From JBDTRY01 sp039931435 (lineage in GTDB: Bacteria > Acidobacteriota > Thermoanaerobaculia > Gp7-AA8), in contig JBDTRY010000031.1 of NCBI GenBank assembly GCA_039931435.1, positions 1-26,833 on the forward strand: DNA of 26,833 nucleotides, given 5' to 3'. Positions 1 to 8,801 of this stretch are shown here, piece after piece. The notes beneath the pieces were generated by a model that worked only from the letters and a program-made list of their open reading frames with translations, did not search any database and was not told the DNA's origin. Numbering within the stretch: the stretch's first letter is position 1; each line of letters opens with the position of its first letter. The translations under genes and the position numbers were made by a program.

Positions 1-841
1 TGGCAGCGATGATGTGCACCAGCGGGCCACCCTGGACTCCCGGGAAGACGGCGCGATCGAGGTCCTTGGCGAACCGGGCCTTGCATAGTACGAGACCCGC
101 TCGCGGGCCGCGCAGGGTCTTGTGTGTCGTGGTCGTCACGAAGTCGGCGTAGGGCACGGGCGACGGATGCTCACCCGCCACAACGAGGCCGGCGATATGG
201 GCGATATCGGCCATCATCAGAGCGCCGACGCTGTCGGCTATTTCCCGGATTCTTTTGAAGTCGATGATTCGTGAATACGCCGACGCTCCGCAGATGATCA
301 GGCGGGGCCGGTTCTGCTCGGCCAGGCGCTGCATCTCTTCGTAGTCGATGGTTTCGGTCTCGCGTGTGACGTGATAAGCGACGACCTTGAAGTCGCGGCC
401 ACTGTAAGAGAGGGGGTGGCCGTGTGTGAGGTGCCCGCCATGGGCCAGGTCCATTCCCATGATCACGTCACCGGGCTTGAGGACGGCAAAGTACACGGAC
501 ATGTTCGCCTGGGACCCGGAGTGAGGTTGAACGTTCGCGTGCTCGGCGCCGAAGAGTTCTTTGGCGCGATCGATGGCGATGGTTTCCACGATGTCCGTCG
601 GTCCGCATCCGCCGTAATACCGCTTGCCTGGATACCCCTCGGCGTACTTGTTCGTAAAAATGGAACCGGCGGCGGTGAGGACCGCCGAGGAGACGTGATT
701 CTCCGAGGCGATCAGTTCCAGAGTCTCGTTCTGGCGGCGGGTCTCGAGGGCGATGGCGTCGGCAATGTCCGGATCGCTGGTTCTCAATTCCCTGTGAAGG
801 AATTCATACCCGGTGGCAGCTTCGGTCTTTACGTTGGACAT
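1..841 (-). CDS. glyA: Serine hydroxymethyltransferase (N-terminal 280 residues, cut by window edge)
   Basis: This is a PLP enzyme that interconverts serine and glycine while charging tetrahydrofolate with a one-carbon unit, in the cytoplasm. The translation reads MSNVKTEAATGYEFL at the start, then family blocks LIASENHVS, NKYAEGYPGKRYYGG, NVQPHSGSQAN and the PLP-lysine block TTTTHKTLRGPRAG, with the Schiff-base lysine at residue 241. It leaves the window at GVQGGPLVHIIAA, which is a normal continuation, so the truncation is only the window edge. The ATG at 839-841 is preceded by GGAG at a spacing of 8. It is divergent from the YfhO-like gene across about 255 bases, in which I see no clear promoter. 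The first 20 residues are longer than in the E. coli enzyme. The identification is secure. Confidence 0.96.
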   Translation of the reverse strand, partial: MSNVKTEAATGYEFLHRELRTSDPDIADAIALETRRQNETLELIASENHVSSAVLTAAGSIFTNKYAEGYPGKRYYGGCGPTDIVETIAIDRAKELFGAEHANVQPHSGSQANMSVYFAVLKPGDVIMGMDLAHGGHLTHGHPLSYSGRDFKVVAYHVTRETETIDYEEMQRLAEQNRPRLIICGASAYSRIIDFKRIREIADSVGALMMADIAHIAGLVVAGEHPSPVPYADFVTTTTHKTLRGPRAGLVLCKARFAKDLDRAVFPGVQGGPLVHIIAA

Positions 842-1096
842 TGCACTCACTCCAGCTGGTTGAGGTCGCGCCGGCGAAAGCGCGAAACGATCTTACGACA
901 ATGTCCGCGTGGCGAGAGAGAAAGCTGAACTCGCGGGTAATCATCGTTACACGAGCGAGAGATACCTCCTCGCCTCGCTCGTTCGATACGACATGATCGA
1001 GAAAAGCTCCGTGAGCCGTTGGTGCCGGAGAGATCGGAGGCGAACGCCGGGAACTGAGGGCCTCCTACGCCGCCGATGCCATAATGCACTTCATCG

Positions 1097-3301
1097 ATGC
1101 GTAGAGTCCCGACGCTCCTCGTGGCCATTGGCGTCGCAACGGCGCTGGCCATTGTCAGCACCACCTGTTTTTTCTATTTCCGCGACAACTTCTCCACCCA
1201 TTTTCCGGCCAAGGCTATCTCGGCGGACATACTCCGCGGCGGTGCGCTCCCTTACTGGAATTTCATGGCCGGCGGGGGCCAGCCGCTGGCCGGAAATCCG
1301 AACACCCTCACGTTCTATCCCGACACACTTCTGTACCTCGTCCTTCCATCGCACGTCGCCTTCAACCTGCATTTTCTGCTTCATCTTCTCGCTGGCTGGA
1401 TGGCAATGTCTGCCCTGATCGGTCTCTATGGCCTGAGCCAGCTGGCGCGGCACACCGGCGCCGCGCTTTATGTGCTCAGCGGTGCAGCCATCTCGTGCCT
1501 GGCCTTCTACAACCTCGTCGCAGCCATCGCTCTTCTCCCACTCATTCTTCTCACCGCCGAACGCTTTCTGCGCTGCCCTTCGGCTGTGACCGGGCTGCAA
1601 TTGGGAGCGTGCTGCGGGCTGCTCGGGCTGGCAGGAGAGCCGGTCATGGTCGTCAGCGGCGGGATTCTCATTCTTGCCGTGTCCGCCGGGCGCATTCGCG
1701 CGCACATGACAGGATGGATCTCGCTGGCGGTCATCGTGGCAGTCCTGACGGTCTCGCCACTTCTGGTCAGCTACAGCGAGGTGGCCGGGGAGGTTGAACG
1801 AGGATTTCAACCGTACTCAGCGAACACCGTCCTGGCAGCATCGGTTCCGCCCTGGCGTGCTCTGGAGATCATCACCGGACCATTTTCGGGCCTGATCACG
1901 GACCTGGGCCCGTCCGCCTATCACGTCGATCGGGCAGCAGGGGAATGGCCGCCGCTTCTTCCGCTGATGCTCCTTGGAGCGATCGTCGTACCGGCCCTGG
2001 CGCTGCGCACCCCCGGCACCACTGGATCGCGCATCGTGGCGCTGCTCTTCCTCTTCCTTGCTCTCGGCAGGTACAACCCGCTCGTCAGGAGCGCTGTCGA
2101 AGCGTGGCCCGCGATACGGATCGTTCGTTATCCGGAGAAGTTCATCATTCCGTTCACGGTCGCAGCGGTCGTGGCAGTTGCCGGATGGCTCGACGCGAGG
2201 CGGAGGACAGGAGCGACGGACCTGACCATCATCGCCGCGGCGGTGATGCTCTTCGCCTTCGCCAGCTTTCGCCTGTTCTCTGCCGGCTGGGACATCGACG
2301 GCCTGCGTCTGGCGACAGGGACGGCCATCGCCCTCATTGTTCTGGTTCTGGCGTGGCAATATCCACGGCATCCGGGCGTACAGCCATGGATTCTCGTGGC
2401 GACGTTTCTCCCTCTGATTTATTGGGTCTGGCGGGCGGCGCCGATCGATCTTCTCCACTTCTATCCTGCACCACGCAGGCTGGCAGCGACCATCGAGGGG
2501 CGCCTCTGGTCTCCACCGCAGTCAGCCCCGCTGAACGTACCGTTTCCGCACACGCGCGCCGAGTACCGCATCGCCGGTCGCGCACTTGCTCCCCTCTCGG
2601 GGATGCCCGTCGGAGTGCGCTACGCCTTCGACCGCTCACCGGAGGGGATGTACTCATACCTGTCACGGATAACCCAGGAGAGGTTCACTTCCGCGGGAAT
2701 GGATCTGAAGGTGCGCTATCTGCGCCTGCTCGGCGTGGGCACGGTCATATCGAGGGAGCCGATGCAGGCAGAGGGGTTGCAGCCGATGGAGGAATTCTCA
2801 ATCGATGGGAACGTCTTCCATCGCTCCCGAGTGGTGCGGCCACTGCCGGAAGTCATGATCATCCCAGCCGTGTTCCCGGTCCGCTCGATTCAGGAAGCGG
2901 TGGCCAGAATCGAGTCTCCCGGATTCCGGCCGGACCAGGAGATGGTCGTGCCCAAGAGGCGTGAAACCGTTCCCTCGTCACCGATGACGCTGATTTCGGC
3001 GACCCGCAGCAACACCTCGATCATCGTACGGATACGCGCCAGGGAGCCAGGCTCCCTGTTCATCAATGAAAGCTACTTCAATTCCTGGGTGGCGGCAGCC
3101 GGCGGCAAACGGCTGTCGACATTCCCCGTCAACATCGACCGGCTGGGGGTCATCGTGCCCGCGGGAGAAACGACCGTCGTCCTCACCTTCGGGGCTCACC
3201 GTCGTCTGATGGCATTTCTGGAGATCGTCTCCGCTACGTTGCTGCTTTTGGCGCTGGCTACGACGCGGTCGAAAAAGGCGATCGCCGAGCCGGCAAGATA
3301 A
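1097..3301 (+). CDS. YfhO-like polytopic membrane protein, probable GT-C-type glycosyltransferase relative
   Basis: A 734-residue protein with an N-terminal membrane anchor (residues about 5-28), many hydrophobic segments to about residue 450, a soluble stretch of roughly 230 residues, and a last membrane helix near the C-terminus ending in a basic tail. The first periplasmic loop (about 28-70) reads GGALPYWNFMAGGGQPLAGNP followed by a Tyr-Pro pair, which resembles the conserved first loop of YfhO and related GT-C membrane proteins. In Firmicutes YfhO is tied to glycosylation of cell-wall polymers; the substrate here is unknown. The ATG at 1097 has no strong ribosome site. The 3' end overlaps the convergent folC gene by 106 bases. 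Family assignment is from motif memory; enzymatic function is inference. Confidence 0.75.
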   Translation: MRRVPTLLVAIGVATALAIVSTTCFFYFRDNFSTHFPAKAISADILRGGALPYWNFMAGGGQPLAGNPNTLTFYPDTLLYLVLPSHVAFNLHFLLHLLAGWMAMSALIGLYGLSQLARHTGAALYVLSGAAISCLAFYNLVAAIALLPLILLTAERFLRCPSAVTGLQLGACCGLLGLAGEPVMVVSGGILILAVSAGRIRAHMTGWISLAVIVAVLTVSPLLVSYSEVAGEVERGFQPYSANTVLAASVPPWRALEIITGPFSGLITDLGPSAYHVDRAAGEWPPLLPLMLLGAIVVPALALRTPGTTGSRIVALLFLFLALGRYNPLVRSAVEAWPAIRIVRYPEKFIIPFTVAAVVAVAGWLDARRRTGATDLTIIAAAVMLFAFASFRLFSAGWDIDGLRLATGTAIALIVLVLAWQYPRHPGVQPWILVATFLPLIYWVWRAAPIDLLHFYPAPRRLAATIEGRLWSPPQSAPLNVPFPHTRAEYRIAGRALAPLSGMPVGVRYAFDRSPEGMYSYLSRITQERFTSAGMDLKVRYLRLLGVGTVISREPMQAEGLQPMEEFSIDGNVFHRSRVVRPLPEVMIIPAVFPVRSIQEAVARIESPGFRPDQEMVVPKRRETVPSSPMTLISATRSNTSIIVRIRAREPGSLFINESYFNSWVAAAGGKRLSTFPVNIDRLGVIVPAGETTVVLTFGAHRRLMAFLEIVSATLLLLALATTRSKKAIAEPAR

Positions 3302-4530
3302 AGCGAACCGCAGACGACAATTCGAGAGGCCGGTCCGGCCAGCGCGCGACGGAAAGCCCCGGAAGGCCGGCGGAATTGATGGACCGCCACTCCCTCCCGG
3401 GTTGCCAGCGATCGCAGCGCCGTCAATGGGAGTGCGCGATCCGATTCCGGTTCGGTAAGAATGATCGTCTCGAACATTGGAAACAGTTCCGCTGCCATGT
3501 TCGTGAAGTCCTTGTCCTGCAATGCCCCGAAAACCAGAGTCCGAGGACGGGGCACCTTGCGGGCAACGAAAGCCGCTACCGAGGCCACACCTTGTGCGTT
3601 GTGGGCACCGTCCACGTAGACGGTTTTATCGCCGATGACGAAGCACTCCAGACGCCCGCGCCAGCGTGCGGACCGGACTCCGTCGGCAATGGCGTCCGCT
3701 GTGATTCGAGGAAGGGCTGAGGCGATCAGCTCCGAGACGCGGACAGCGAGACTGACGTTCGCGATCTGGTGAGCACCGGTGAGACTCGTCTGCAGACGAT
3801 ACGAGCGCATCGGCGTCCGCAGCGCGAAGCGTGAACCGTTTGCACTCATCCTCAAGGCGGAGACCGCGGTCTCCTCACGCAGAACGTGAAGATCAATTCC
3901 AAAGCGATGGGCGCGTCTATTCAGGACATCGAGCACGACCGCGTCGTCATTGCTGGTGACCACTGCTGCACCCCGATGAATGACACCCGCCTTCTCCCCG
4001 GCAATGGCCCGGATCGTCCGGCCCAGAAATTCAGTGTGATCGATGGAAATGCTGGTGATCACCGCCGCCAGCGGGCGGACAACGTTCGTGGCGTCCAGTC
4101 TCCCACCCATGCCTACCTCCAGAACGGCTATTTCGCATCCCATCGTCCGGAAGAGCATGAAAGCCACTACGGTGAGGGCCTCGAAGTATGTCGGGACGAC
4201 GCCACTTCGCTGCGACGTGGCTCGCAGCTCGTCGGTGGCGGCGGCGAGCATCGTCGCCGGGATATTCCGCCCGTCCACGCTCCATCGTTCGAGTATGTCC
4301 ACCAGGTGCGGCGAGGTGTAGAGCCCGACGCGGTAACCGGAGGAGGAGAGAATCGAGGCGAGGGTCGCTGCCGTGGAGCCCTTCCCGTTCGTCCCGGCCA
4401 CGATGACCGAAGGAAATGCCTGCTGCGGTTTTCCGGCAGCGCGAAGAAGGGCCTTGACGCGCTGAAGGCCCGGGCGGATTCCACTTCCCTGAAGAGAGTC
4501 GAGCCAGGCCAGAGCTTCCCGGTAGGTCAC
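3196..4530 (-). CDS. folC: Bifunctional folylpolyglutamate synthase / dihydrofolate synthase
   Basis: An ATP-dependent cytoplasmic Mur-ligase-family enzyme that adds glutamate to dihydropteroate and folates. The 444-residue product shows the P-loop VAGTNGKGST at 44-53, the following LYTSPHLVDILERW segment, the central EVGMGGRLDATNVV block, the SIDHTEFLG block and the YVDGAHNAQG block, in family order and at normal family length. Translation starts at GTG (4528-4530), 3 bases after the accD stop, with no good ribosome site of its own, so it is probably translationally coupled to accD. The accD-folC order is common in bacteria. The last 30 or so residues (after GSLYLAGSAI) extend past the usual core and are encoded opposite the end of the YfhO-like gene. 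Confidence 0.95.
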   Translation of the reverse strand: MTYREALAWLDSLQGSGIRPGLQRVKALLRAAGKPQQAFPSVIVAGTNGKGSTAATLASILSSSGYRVGLYTSPHLVDILERWSVDGRNIPATMLAAATDELRATSQRSGVVPTYFEALTVVAFMLFRTMGCEIAVLEVGMGGRLDATNVVRPLAAVITSISIDHTEFLGRTIRAIAGEKAGVIHRGAAVVTSNDDAVVLDVLNRRAHRFGIDLHVLREETAVSALRMSANGSRFALRTPMRSYRLQTSLTGAHQIANVSLAVRVSELIASALPRITADAIADGVRSARWRGRLECFVIGDKTVYVDGAHNAQGVASVAAFVARKVPRPRTLVFGALQDKDFTNMAAELFPMFETIILTEPESDRALPLTALRSLATREGVAVHQFRRPSGAFRRALAGPASRIVVCGSLYLAGSAIAFFDRVVASAKSSNVAETISRNAIRRR

Positions 4531-4533
4531 GGC

Positions 4534-5376
4534 TCAGGCAGCGCGAAACAGGCGGAGGAATCTGGCGATCACGGGTTTCATCTCGGAGCGGGGCGTGATG
4601 ACGTCAACCATGCCGTGATCGAGAAGAAATTCGGAACGCTGGAAACCGGCGGGCAGGGTCTGGCGAATGGTCTGCTCGATCACTCGCGGTCCGGCAAAGC
4701 CGATCAAAGCCCTGGGCTCGGCGATGTTTACGTCTCCGAGCATGGCGAACGAGGCTGTCACGCCGCCGGTGGTAGGGTCGGTGAGTATGGAGATGTACGG
4801 AAGCTTCGCCTCCGCGAGGCGGCTCAGGGCGGCGGAAATCTTCGCCATCTGCATCAGCGAGAGGATGCCCTCCTGCATCCGGGCTCCGCCGGAACATGAC
4901 ACGATCAGCACAGGCACTTTCTTGTCCAGGGCACGCTCGATGGCCAGAGTGATCTTTTCTCCGACCACAGACCCCATGGATCCACCCATGAAGGCGTACT
5001 CCATGGCGCAGATCACGACGGGGATTTCCTCGAGCCTTCCTTCGGCGCAGAGCACGGCGTCGCCGGTCCCCACGCGCGACTCATAGACCCTGAGGCGATC
5101 GCGGTAGCGCTTCGTGTCCCGGAATTCGAGCGGGTCAGCCGACTTGATGTTCCCGGCGAACTCCTTGTACTGGTCATCGTCGAAGAGGAGTGCAAAGCGC
5201 TCGCGGGCGGAAAGACGGAAGTGATAGTTGCATTTCGGGCATACGTTGAGATTCTGTTCGACTTCTTTCCGGTAAACGATCTCTTTGCACTCTTCGCACT
5301 TCAGCCACAGTCCCTCCGGGATGGTCGTCCGCTCGACGGCCTCCTTGGGGGTTTTCTCTTTCTTGAACCATGACAT
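4534..5376 (-). CDS. accD: Acetyl-CoA carboxylase carboxyltransferase subunit beta
   Basis: The beta half of the carboxyltransferase that, with AccA, moves the carboxyl group from biotin to acetyl-CoA to make malonyl-CoA for fatty-acid synthesis. The 280-residue product has the N-terminal zinc ribbon, with cysteines at 27, 30, 46 and 49 (CEEC and CPKC), then the crotonase-fold core with EYAFMGGSMGSVVGEK and SCSGGARMQEG, whose glycines form the acyl-CoA oxyanion holes, and the TDPTTGGVTASFAMLGD block. Length is normal. The ATG at 5374-5376 opens MSWFKKEK, a common AccD start. It lies between smpB (56-base gap) and folC (3-base gap) on the same strand. accA is not in the window. Confidence 0.97.
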   Translation of the reverse strand: MSWFKKEKTPKEAVERTTIPEGLWLKCEECKEIVYRKEVEQNLNVCPKCNYHFRLSARERFALLFDDDQYKEFAGNIKSADPLEFRDTKRYRDRLRVYESRVGTGDAVLCAEGRLEEIPVVICAMEYAFMGGSMGSVVGEKITLAIERALDKKVPVLIVSCSGGARMQEGILSLMQMAKISAALSRLAEAKLPYISILTDPTTGGVTASFAMLGDVNIAEPRALIGFAGPRVIEQTIRQTLPAGFQRSEFLLDHGMVDVITPRSEMKPVIARFLRLFRAA

Positions 5377-5432
5377 GGTCGAACTGTACTGACTGATGGA
5401 ACCTCAAGCAAGCAACAGAATGCTGTGAAGCG

Positions 5433-5909
5433 CTAACGTCCCCGGAACTTCATGGCCGAAGCCGCTTCCCGGTCGGCTTCTTTTCGTTTTTCGGTTTCGC
5501 GCTTGTCGTAAAGCTTCTTGCCCTTCACCACTGCGATCTCAGCTTTGACCCTGCCCCGGCTGAAATACAGCCGAAGTGGAACGACGCTCAGCCCTTTTTC
5601 GGCCACGGACTCGGCGAGCTTTTCGATCTCACGACGGTGCAGCAGCAGCCGTCTGGTGCGTTCGGGATCGTGGTTTTCGAGATTGCCGTGCGAGTAGGGG
5701 GAGATATGGGCGCCGAAAAGAAAGGCCTCGCCACTCCTGAAGACGACGTAGCTGTCCTTGAGATTCGCCTGTCCGTCACGGAGCGACTTCACCTCCGTAC
5801 CGGTCAGCTCCATCCCCGCCTCGTGTTTGCTGATAATGAAGTATTCGTGGAAGGCTTTCCTGTTTGTGGCGATGAGTCTCTCACCGCCACTCTGCTTCGG
5901 CTGGGCCAT
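5433..5909 (-). CDS. smpB: SsrA-binding protein (tmRNA partner)
   Basis: SmpB binds tmRNA and brings it to ribosomes stalled on broken messages for trans-translation. The 158-residue product has the expected OB-fold signature: NRKAFHEYFI, then MELTGTEVKSLRDG, then NLKDSYV, then the HGNLENHDPERTRRLLLHRREI block, and a strongly basic C-terminal tail (GKKLYDKRETEKRKEADRE) that enters the mRNA channel. Its length is typical. The ATG is at 5907-5909, 19 bases after the stop of the HD-GYP gene, so the two are probably co-transcribed. No ssrA (tmRNA) gene is seen in the window. Confidence 0.97.
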   Translation of the reverse strand: MAQPKQSGGERLIATNRKAFHEYFIISKHEAGMELTGTEVKSLRDGQANLKDSYVVFRSGEAFLFGAHISPYSHGNLENHDPERTRRLLLHRREIEKLAESVAEKGLSVVPLRLYFSRGRVKAEIAVVKGKKLYDKRETEKRKEADREAASAMKFRGR

Positions 5910-5928
5910 GCGAGCTGCATTCTAGCCG

Positions 5929-7542
5929 CTAGCTGCCGCTGCCATGGGGCGAGGAGAGCATCTCCACGAATTTCACTGCCAGTTCTTCATCGAGTTGTGC
6001 TCCGCCCACGCGCCGGATCCGGGCCAGCGCCGCGGCCGGAGGAACGGGGGTCTGGTAGGAATCGCTGGCGGTCATGGCATCGTAGGCTTCGCAGATGTGA
6101 ATGATGCGGGAGATGATCGGGATCGATTCGCCCGTGAGCCCGTGAGGATATCCGGTGCCGTCGGGGCGCTCGTGGTGGCAGAGGACGATGTGCGCTACTT
6201 CACCCCCGAGGGGTGATTCGGCGACGATGGCCGCCCCGACGATGGGATGCTCCTTGAGCATGCGCAGATCCTCATTGGTGAGAGTCGGCTTGCGGTAGAG
6301 AATCTCGTAATCGAGCAGACGCATACCGACGTCGTGAACCAGACCGGCAATACGTGCGGTCTCGATCTGATCTACATTCAGCCCCGCCGCCCTGGCCAGC
6401 CGCGTAGCATGGTCGGAGACACGTCGCGAGTGCGCGGAAAGCACCGGATACCTCTGAAGATCGGGCTCGACGAGTTTTTCTGCGACCCTGTAATTCACGG
6501 CGGTGAGCAATTCTGCGGAGACGGCGAAGTTCACTACCTCGGTGCATTGCCTGAGGAGCCCGGCCAGCAACGAACGGATGTGCGCCGTGGGAGGCGCTTC
6601 GAAGGCCACGGTGAGCACGACCGCACGGGGTTGTGGAAGCTCCACCGGTGCGCTCATCACGGTGGTGATCCGGGAAGCATCGATGGCTCGCGGAGCCTTT
6701 CCCAGCGGAAAGAAAATCGAGGACTCGGTCAGCCCCTCCGGCTCCCCACGTTTCTGAAGCCACCCCTTCAGTTTCATTTCGAACTTCTGCGCGGCATCTG
6801 CAGTAAGGTCACCATGGGAGGCCACGCGCTGATGACCTCCGAACCTTCCGAACGATGAAAGCGCTGCGAAAAGGACCCCGGGCAACCCGATCACCGCGGG
6901 CAGGACCACGGCACCCGCTTCGATCTGGAGAGGGGTCAGTGTCTCCACGGCGGTGCGATTCCGCAGAACGCCGCGGGCCACTGCGCGCTTGGCCTCGTCC
7001 ACGTGCATGTTGGCCGTGCTCGGTTGCGTGGGCATTTCCAGAACCGGCCGGGGAGAGCTGAACTGCGGTGAAGGAGTGGATGGCGCGGATCGCTGACCGA
7101 ACAGGTTCTGCTCGGCGAAGAGATCGAGGAACTGTTCGGTGATTTTCTGAGCGCTGGTGATGTCGCCCGGCCCGAACGGCTGCTTGGCGGCTTTGTCGCG
7201 CATATCGAGAAATCCGATCAGCTTGCCCCGTCCATAGATCGGCGCGAGGAGCATGCGCGTCGTCCCGGCAGAGAACAGCGTCTGCGAAAGACGCGGATCC
7301 TCGGTAAGGCTGTTCACGAAAAAGGGAGTGCGCTTGATTACGAGGCGATCGATGAAATCGTCCCGGGCGTCGATCTGCTTACGCTCGACTTCACGGAAAC
7401 CGTACTGCGTAACCAGGTCGAAATGCGCCTCGCCGTTGGCGAGATAGAGCGCCGCCTTCGTAGCCCGGATATCCTCCAGACATCGATAGAGGATCTCCTT
7501 CAGTTTCGGCTCGAGCGTAATCAGGTCGACCGTTGCCGTCAT
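5929..7542 (-). CDS. GAF and HD-GYP domain protein, probable cyclic-di-GMP phosphodiesterase
   Basis: A 537-residue soluble protein. Residues about 10-145 look like a GAF sensor domain; about 150-185 is a Ser/Pro-rich linker; about 186-350 is a middle region I cannot assign; about 360-530 is an HD-GYP domain. In the last part, the metal-binding HD is at 403-404, a following His is in EHPIVGA, and the signature HHERPDGTGYP is at 456-466, followed by YDAMTASDSYQ. HD-GYP proteins hydrolyse cyclic di-GMP and often influence motility and surface structures. One deviation: the usual HDxGK has Met in place of the Lys (HDVGM). The ATG is at 7540-7542; an in-frame stop lies seven codons upstream, so no longer start is possible. 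It heads the run to smpB, accD and folC and is divergent from lpxC. Confidence 0.9.
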   Translation of the reverse strand: MTATVDLITLEPKLKEILYRCLEDIRATKAALYLANGEAHFDLVTQYGFREVERKQIDARDDFIDRLVIKRTPFFVNSLTEDPRLSQTLFSAGTTRMLLAPIYGRGKLIGFLDMRDKAAKQPFGPGDITSAQKITEQFLDLFAEQNLFGQRSAPSTPSPQFSSPRPVLEMPTQPSTANMHVDEAKRAVARGVLRNRTAVETLTPLQIEAGAVVLPAVIGLPGVLFAALSSFGRFGGHQRVASHGDLTADAAQKFEMKLKGWLQKRGEPEGLTESSIFFPLGKAPRAIDASRITTVMSAPVELPQPRAVVLTVAFEAPPTAHIRSLLAGLLRQCTEVVNFAVSAELLTAVNYRVAEKLVEPDLQRYPVLSAHSRRVSDHATRLARAAGLNVDQIETARIAGLVHDVGMRLLDYEILYRKPTLTNEDLRMLKEHPIVGAAIVAESPLGGEVAHIVLCHHERPDGTGYPHGLTGESIPIISRIIHICEAYDAMTASDSYQTPVPPAAALARIRRVGGAQLDEELAVKFVEMLSSPHGSGS

Positions 7543-7696
7543 GACAGTGATCTGCGACTCCTAACCTGAGGTGTGTCAAATTCACAACACCAGTGGCCAA
7601 ACTTCGCGACACATCGGACACTCTCAAAAGTGGGCTTGAATATACTAAATTTCAGTCCGACAGTCACTTACAAATCCTGGGACCGGACCGGCGGCG

Positions 7697-7712
7697 TGGC
7701 GCGCCGGTTGCT
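7697..7712 (+). promoter_or_regulatory. Candidate sigma-54 (-24/-12) promoter of lpxC
   Basis: The sequence reads TGGCGC, five bases, TTGCT. GG (-25/-24) and GC (-13/-12) are both intact with the required 12-base spacing; the A of TGGCAC is replaced by G. The predicted start is near 7723, giving a leader of about 10 bases before the lpxC ATG at 7733, which would still include the AGG of its ribosome site. A sigma-70-like -10 (TATACT, 7641-7646) lies upstream without a convincing -35, and could be an alternative promoter. Confidence 0.45.
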
Positions 7713-7732
7713 CCAGTCAGTCGCAGGTCCTT

Positions 7733-8638
7733 ATGACATTCGAGCGAAAAACCATCTCTGCCCCGGTAGGAATCGAAGGCATCGGGCTTCATTCCGGGCT
7801 ATATACCAAGGTCGAGCTCCACCCGGCACCCGCCGGAAGCGGCCTGACTTTCGTCCGCAGCGATCTGGGCAATCTGAGGATCCCCGCTCTGCAGGCCAGT
7901 ACGACGTCCCTGGATTATGCCACCAGCGTGGGCCGGGATGACGTTTCCATCGGGACGGTCGAGCACCTTCTGGCGGCGATCGTCGCCAACGGCATCACCG
8001 ATCTGGACCTTGTAATCGACGGTCCCGAGGTTCCGATCATCGATGGCAGTGCCCTCCCCTTTGTCCATCTTCTGGACGCAGCCGGAATCAAGAAGCTCGG
8101 TGAGCCGATCCAGGCGCTGCGCGTGACGCGAGCAATCGAAGTGTCTGACGGGGCGAAACGGATTTCGATCACACCTTCGAACCAGCTCTCCATTCGTTAC
8201 CGGATCGACTTCGCTCATCCCTCAATCGGAAGACAGTCCCGACACTTTCAGGTGGATTCCGAGGCCTTTGCCAGAAAGATCGCTCCGGCGCGAACTTTCG
8301 GATTTCTTCGTGATGTGGAACAGCTTCGCGCCGTGGGTCTGGCCCGGGGAGGATCGGTAGAGAACTGCATCGTCCTCGACGACCACGGTGTGAGCAACGG
8401 CCCTTTGCGCTTCCGAGACGAGTTCGTCCGCCACAAGATCCTCGATCTCGTCGGCGATCTGGCCCTTTTCGGCAGACCCATTGTCGGGCAGATCACGGCC
8501 TACAAAGCGGGACACGCGTTGCACTCCAAGTTTGTGGAGACGGTCCTGAACAATCCGGGATCGTGGACGCTCGATGATGAAGCCGTCGTTGGCTTTCGCT
8601 ATCCTTCGCCGGATCTCGAGACCGTCTATCAAAGCTGA
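7733..8638 (+). CDS. lpxC: UDP-3-O-acyl-N-acetylglucosamine deacetylase
   Basis: This zinc hydrolase carries out the committed step of lipid A synthesis, removing acetate from UDP-3-O-acyl-GlcNAc in the cytoplasm. The 301-residue product has zinc ligands His78 (TVEHLLAA), His234 and Asp238 (RHKILDLVGD), and the catalytic His261 (AGHALHSK). Also present are the N-terminal GIGLHSG block, PIIDGSALPFV, and PARTFGFLRDVE, all in family order. Length is normal. The ATG at 7733 has a modest AGG ribosome site. Its presence indicates an outer membrane with lipopolysaccharide. It is followed after 163 bases by the DUF4390-like gene and ntrYX on the same strand. Confidence 0.97.
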   Translation: MTFERKTISAPVGIEGIGLHSGLYTKVELHPAPAGSGLTFVRSDLGNLRIPALQASTTSLDYATSVGRDDVSIGTVEHLLAAIVANGITDLDLVIDGPEVPIIDGSALPFVHLLDAAGIKKLGEPIQALRVTRAIEVSDGAKRISITPSNQLSIRYRIDFAHPSIGRQSRHFQVDSEAFARKIAPARTFGFLRDVEQLRAVGLARGGSVENCIVLDDHGVSNGPLRFRDEFVRHKILDLVGDLALFGRPIVGQITAYKAGHALHSKFVETVLNNPGSWTLDDEAVVGFRYPSPDLETVYQS

Positions 8639-8801
8639 TTGCCAGGCTCGAAGCGAGACTGACATCGGCCGCAGTCCCGGCGGTGGAACCCAGCGCTCGT
8701 CGGGGCATCCGGACACGTCACACGTGAGCGTTTCCAGGGACACCTGAAGCGCTCCGACCGCGGAAGAACCTCTGCAATAAATCCCGGGCCAGGCCGTTAC
8801 A

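Noticed and set aside
842..1096. Possible sigma-70 promoters between glyA and the YfhO-like gene
   Set aside because: A TAAGAT on the minus strand has no matching -35, and nothing convincing was found on the plus strand.
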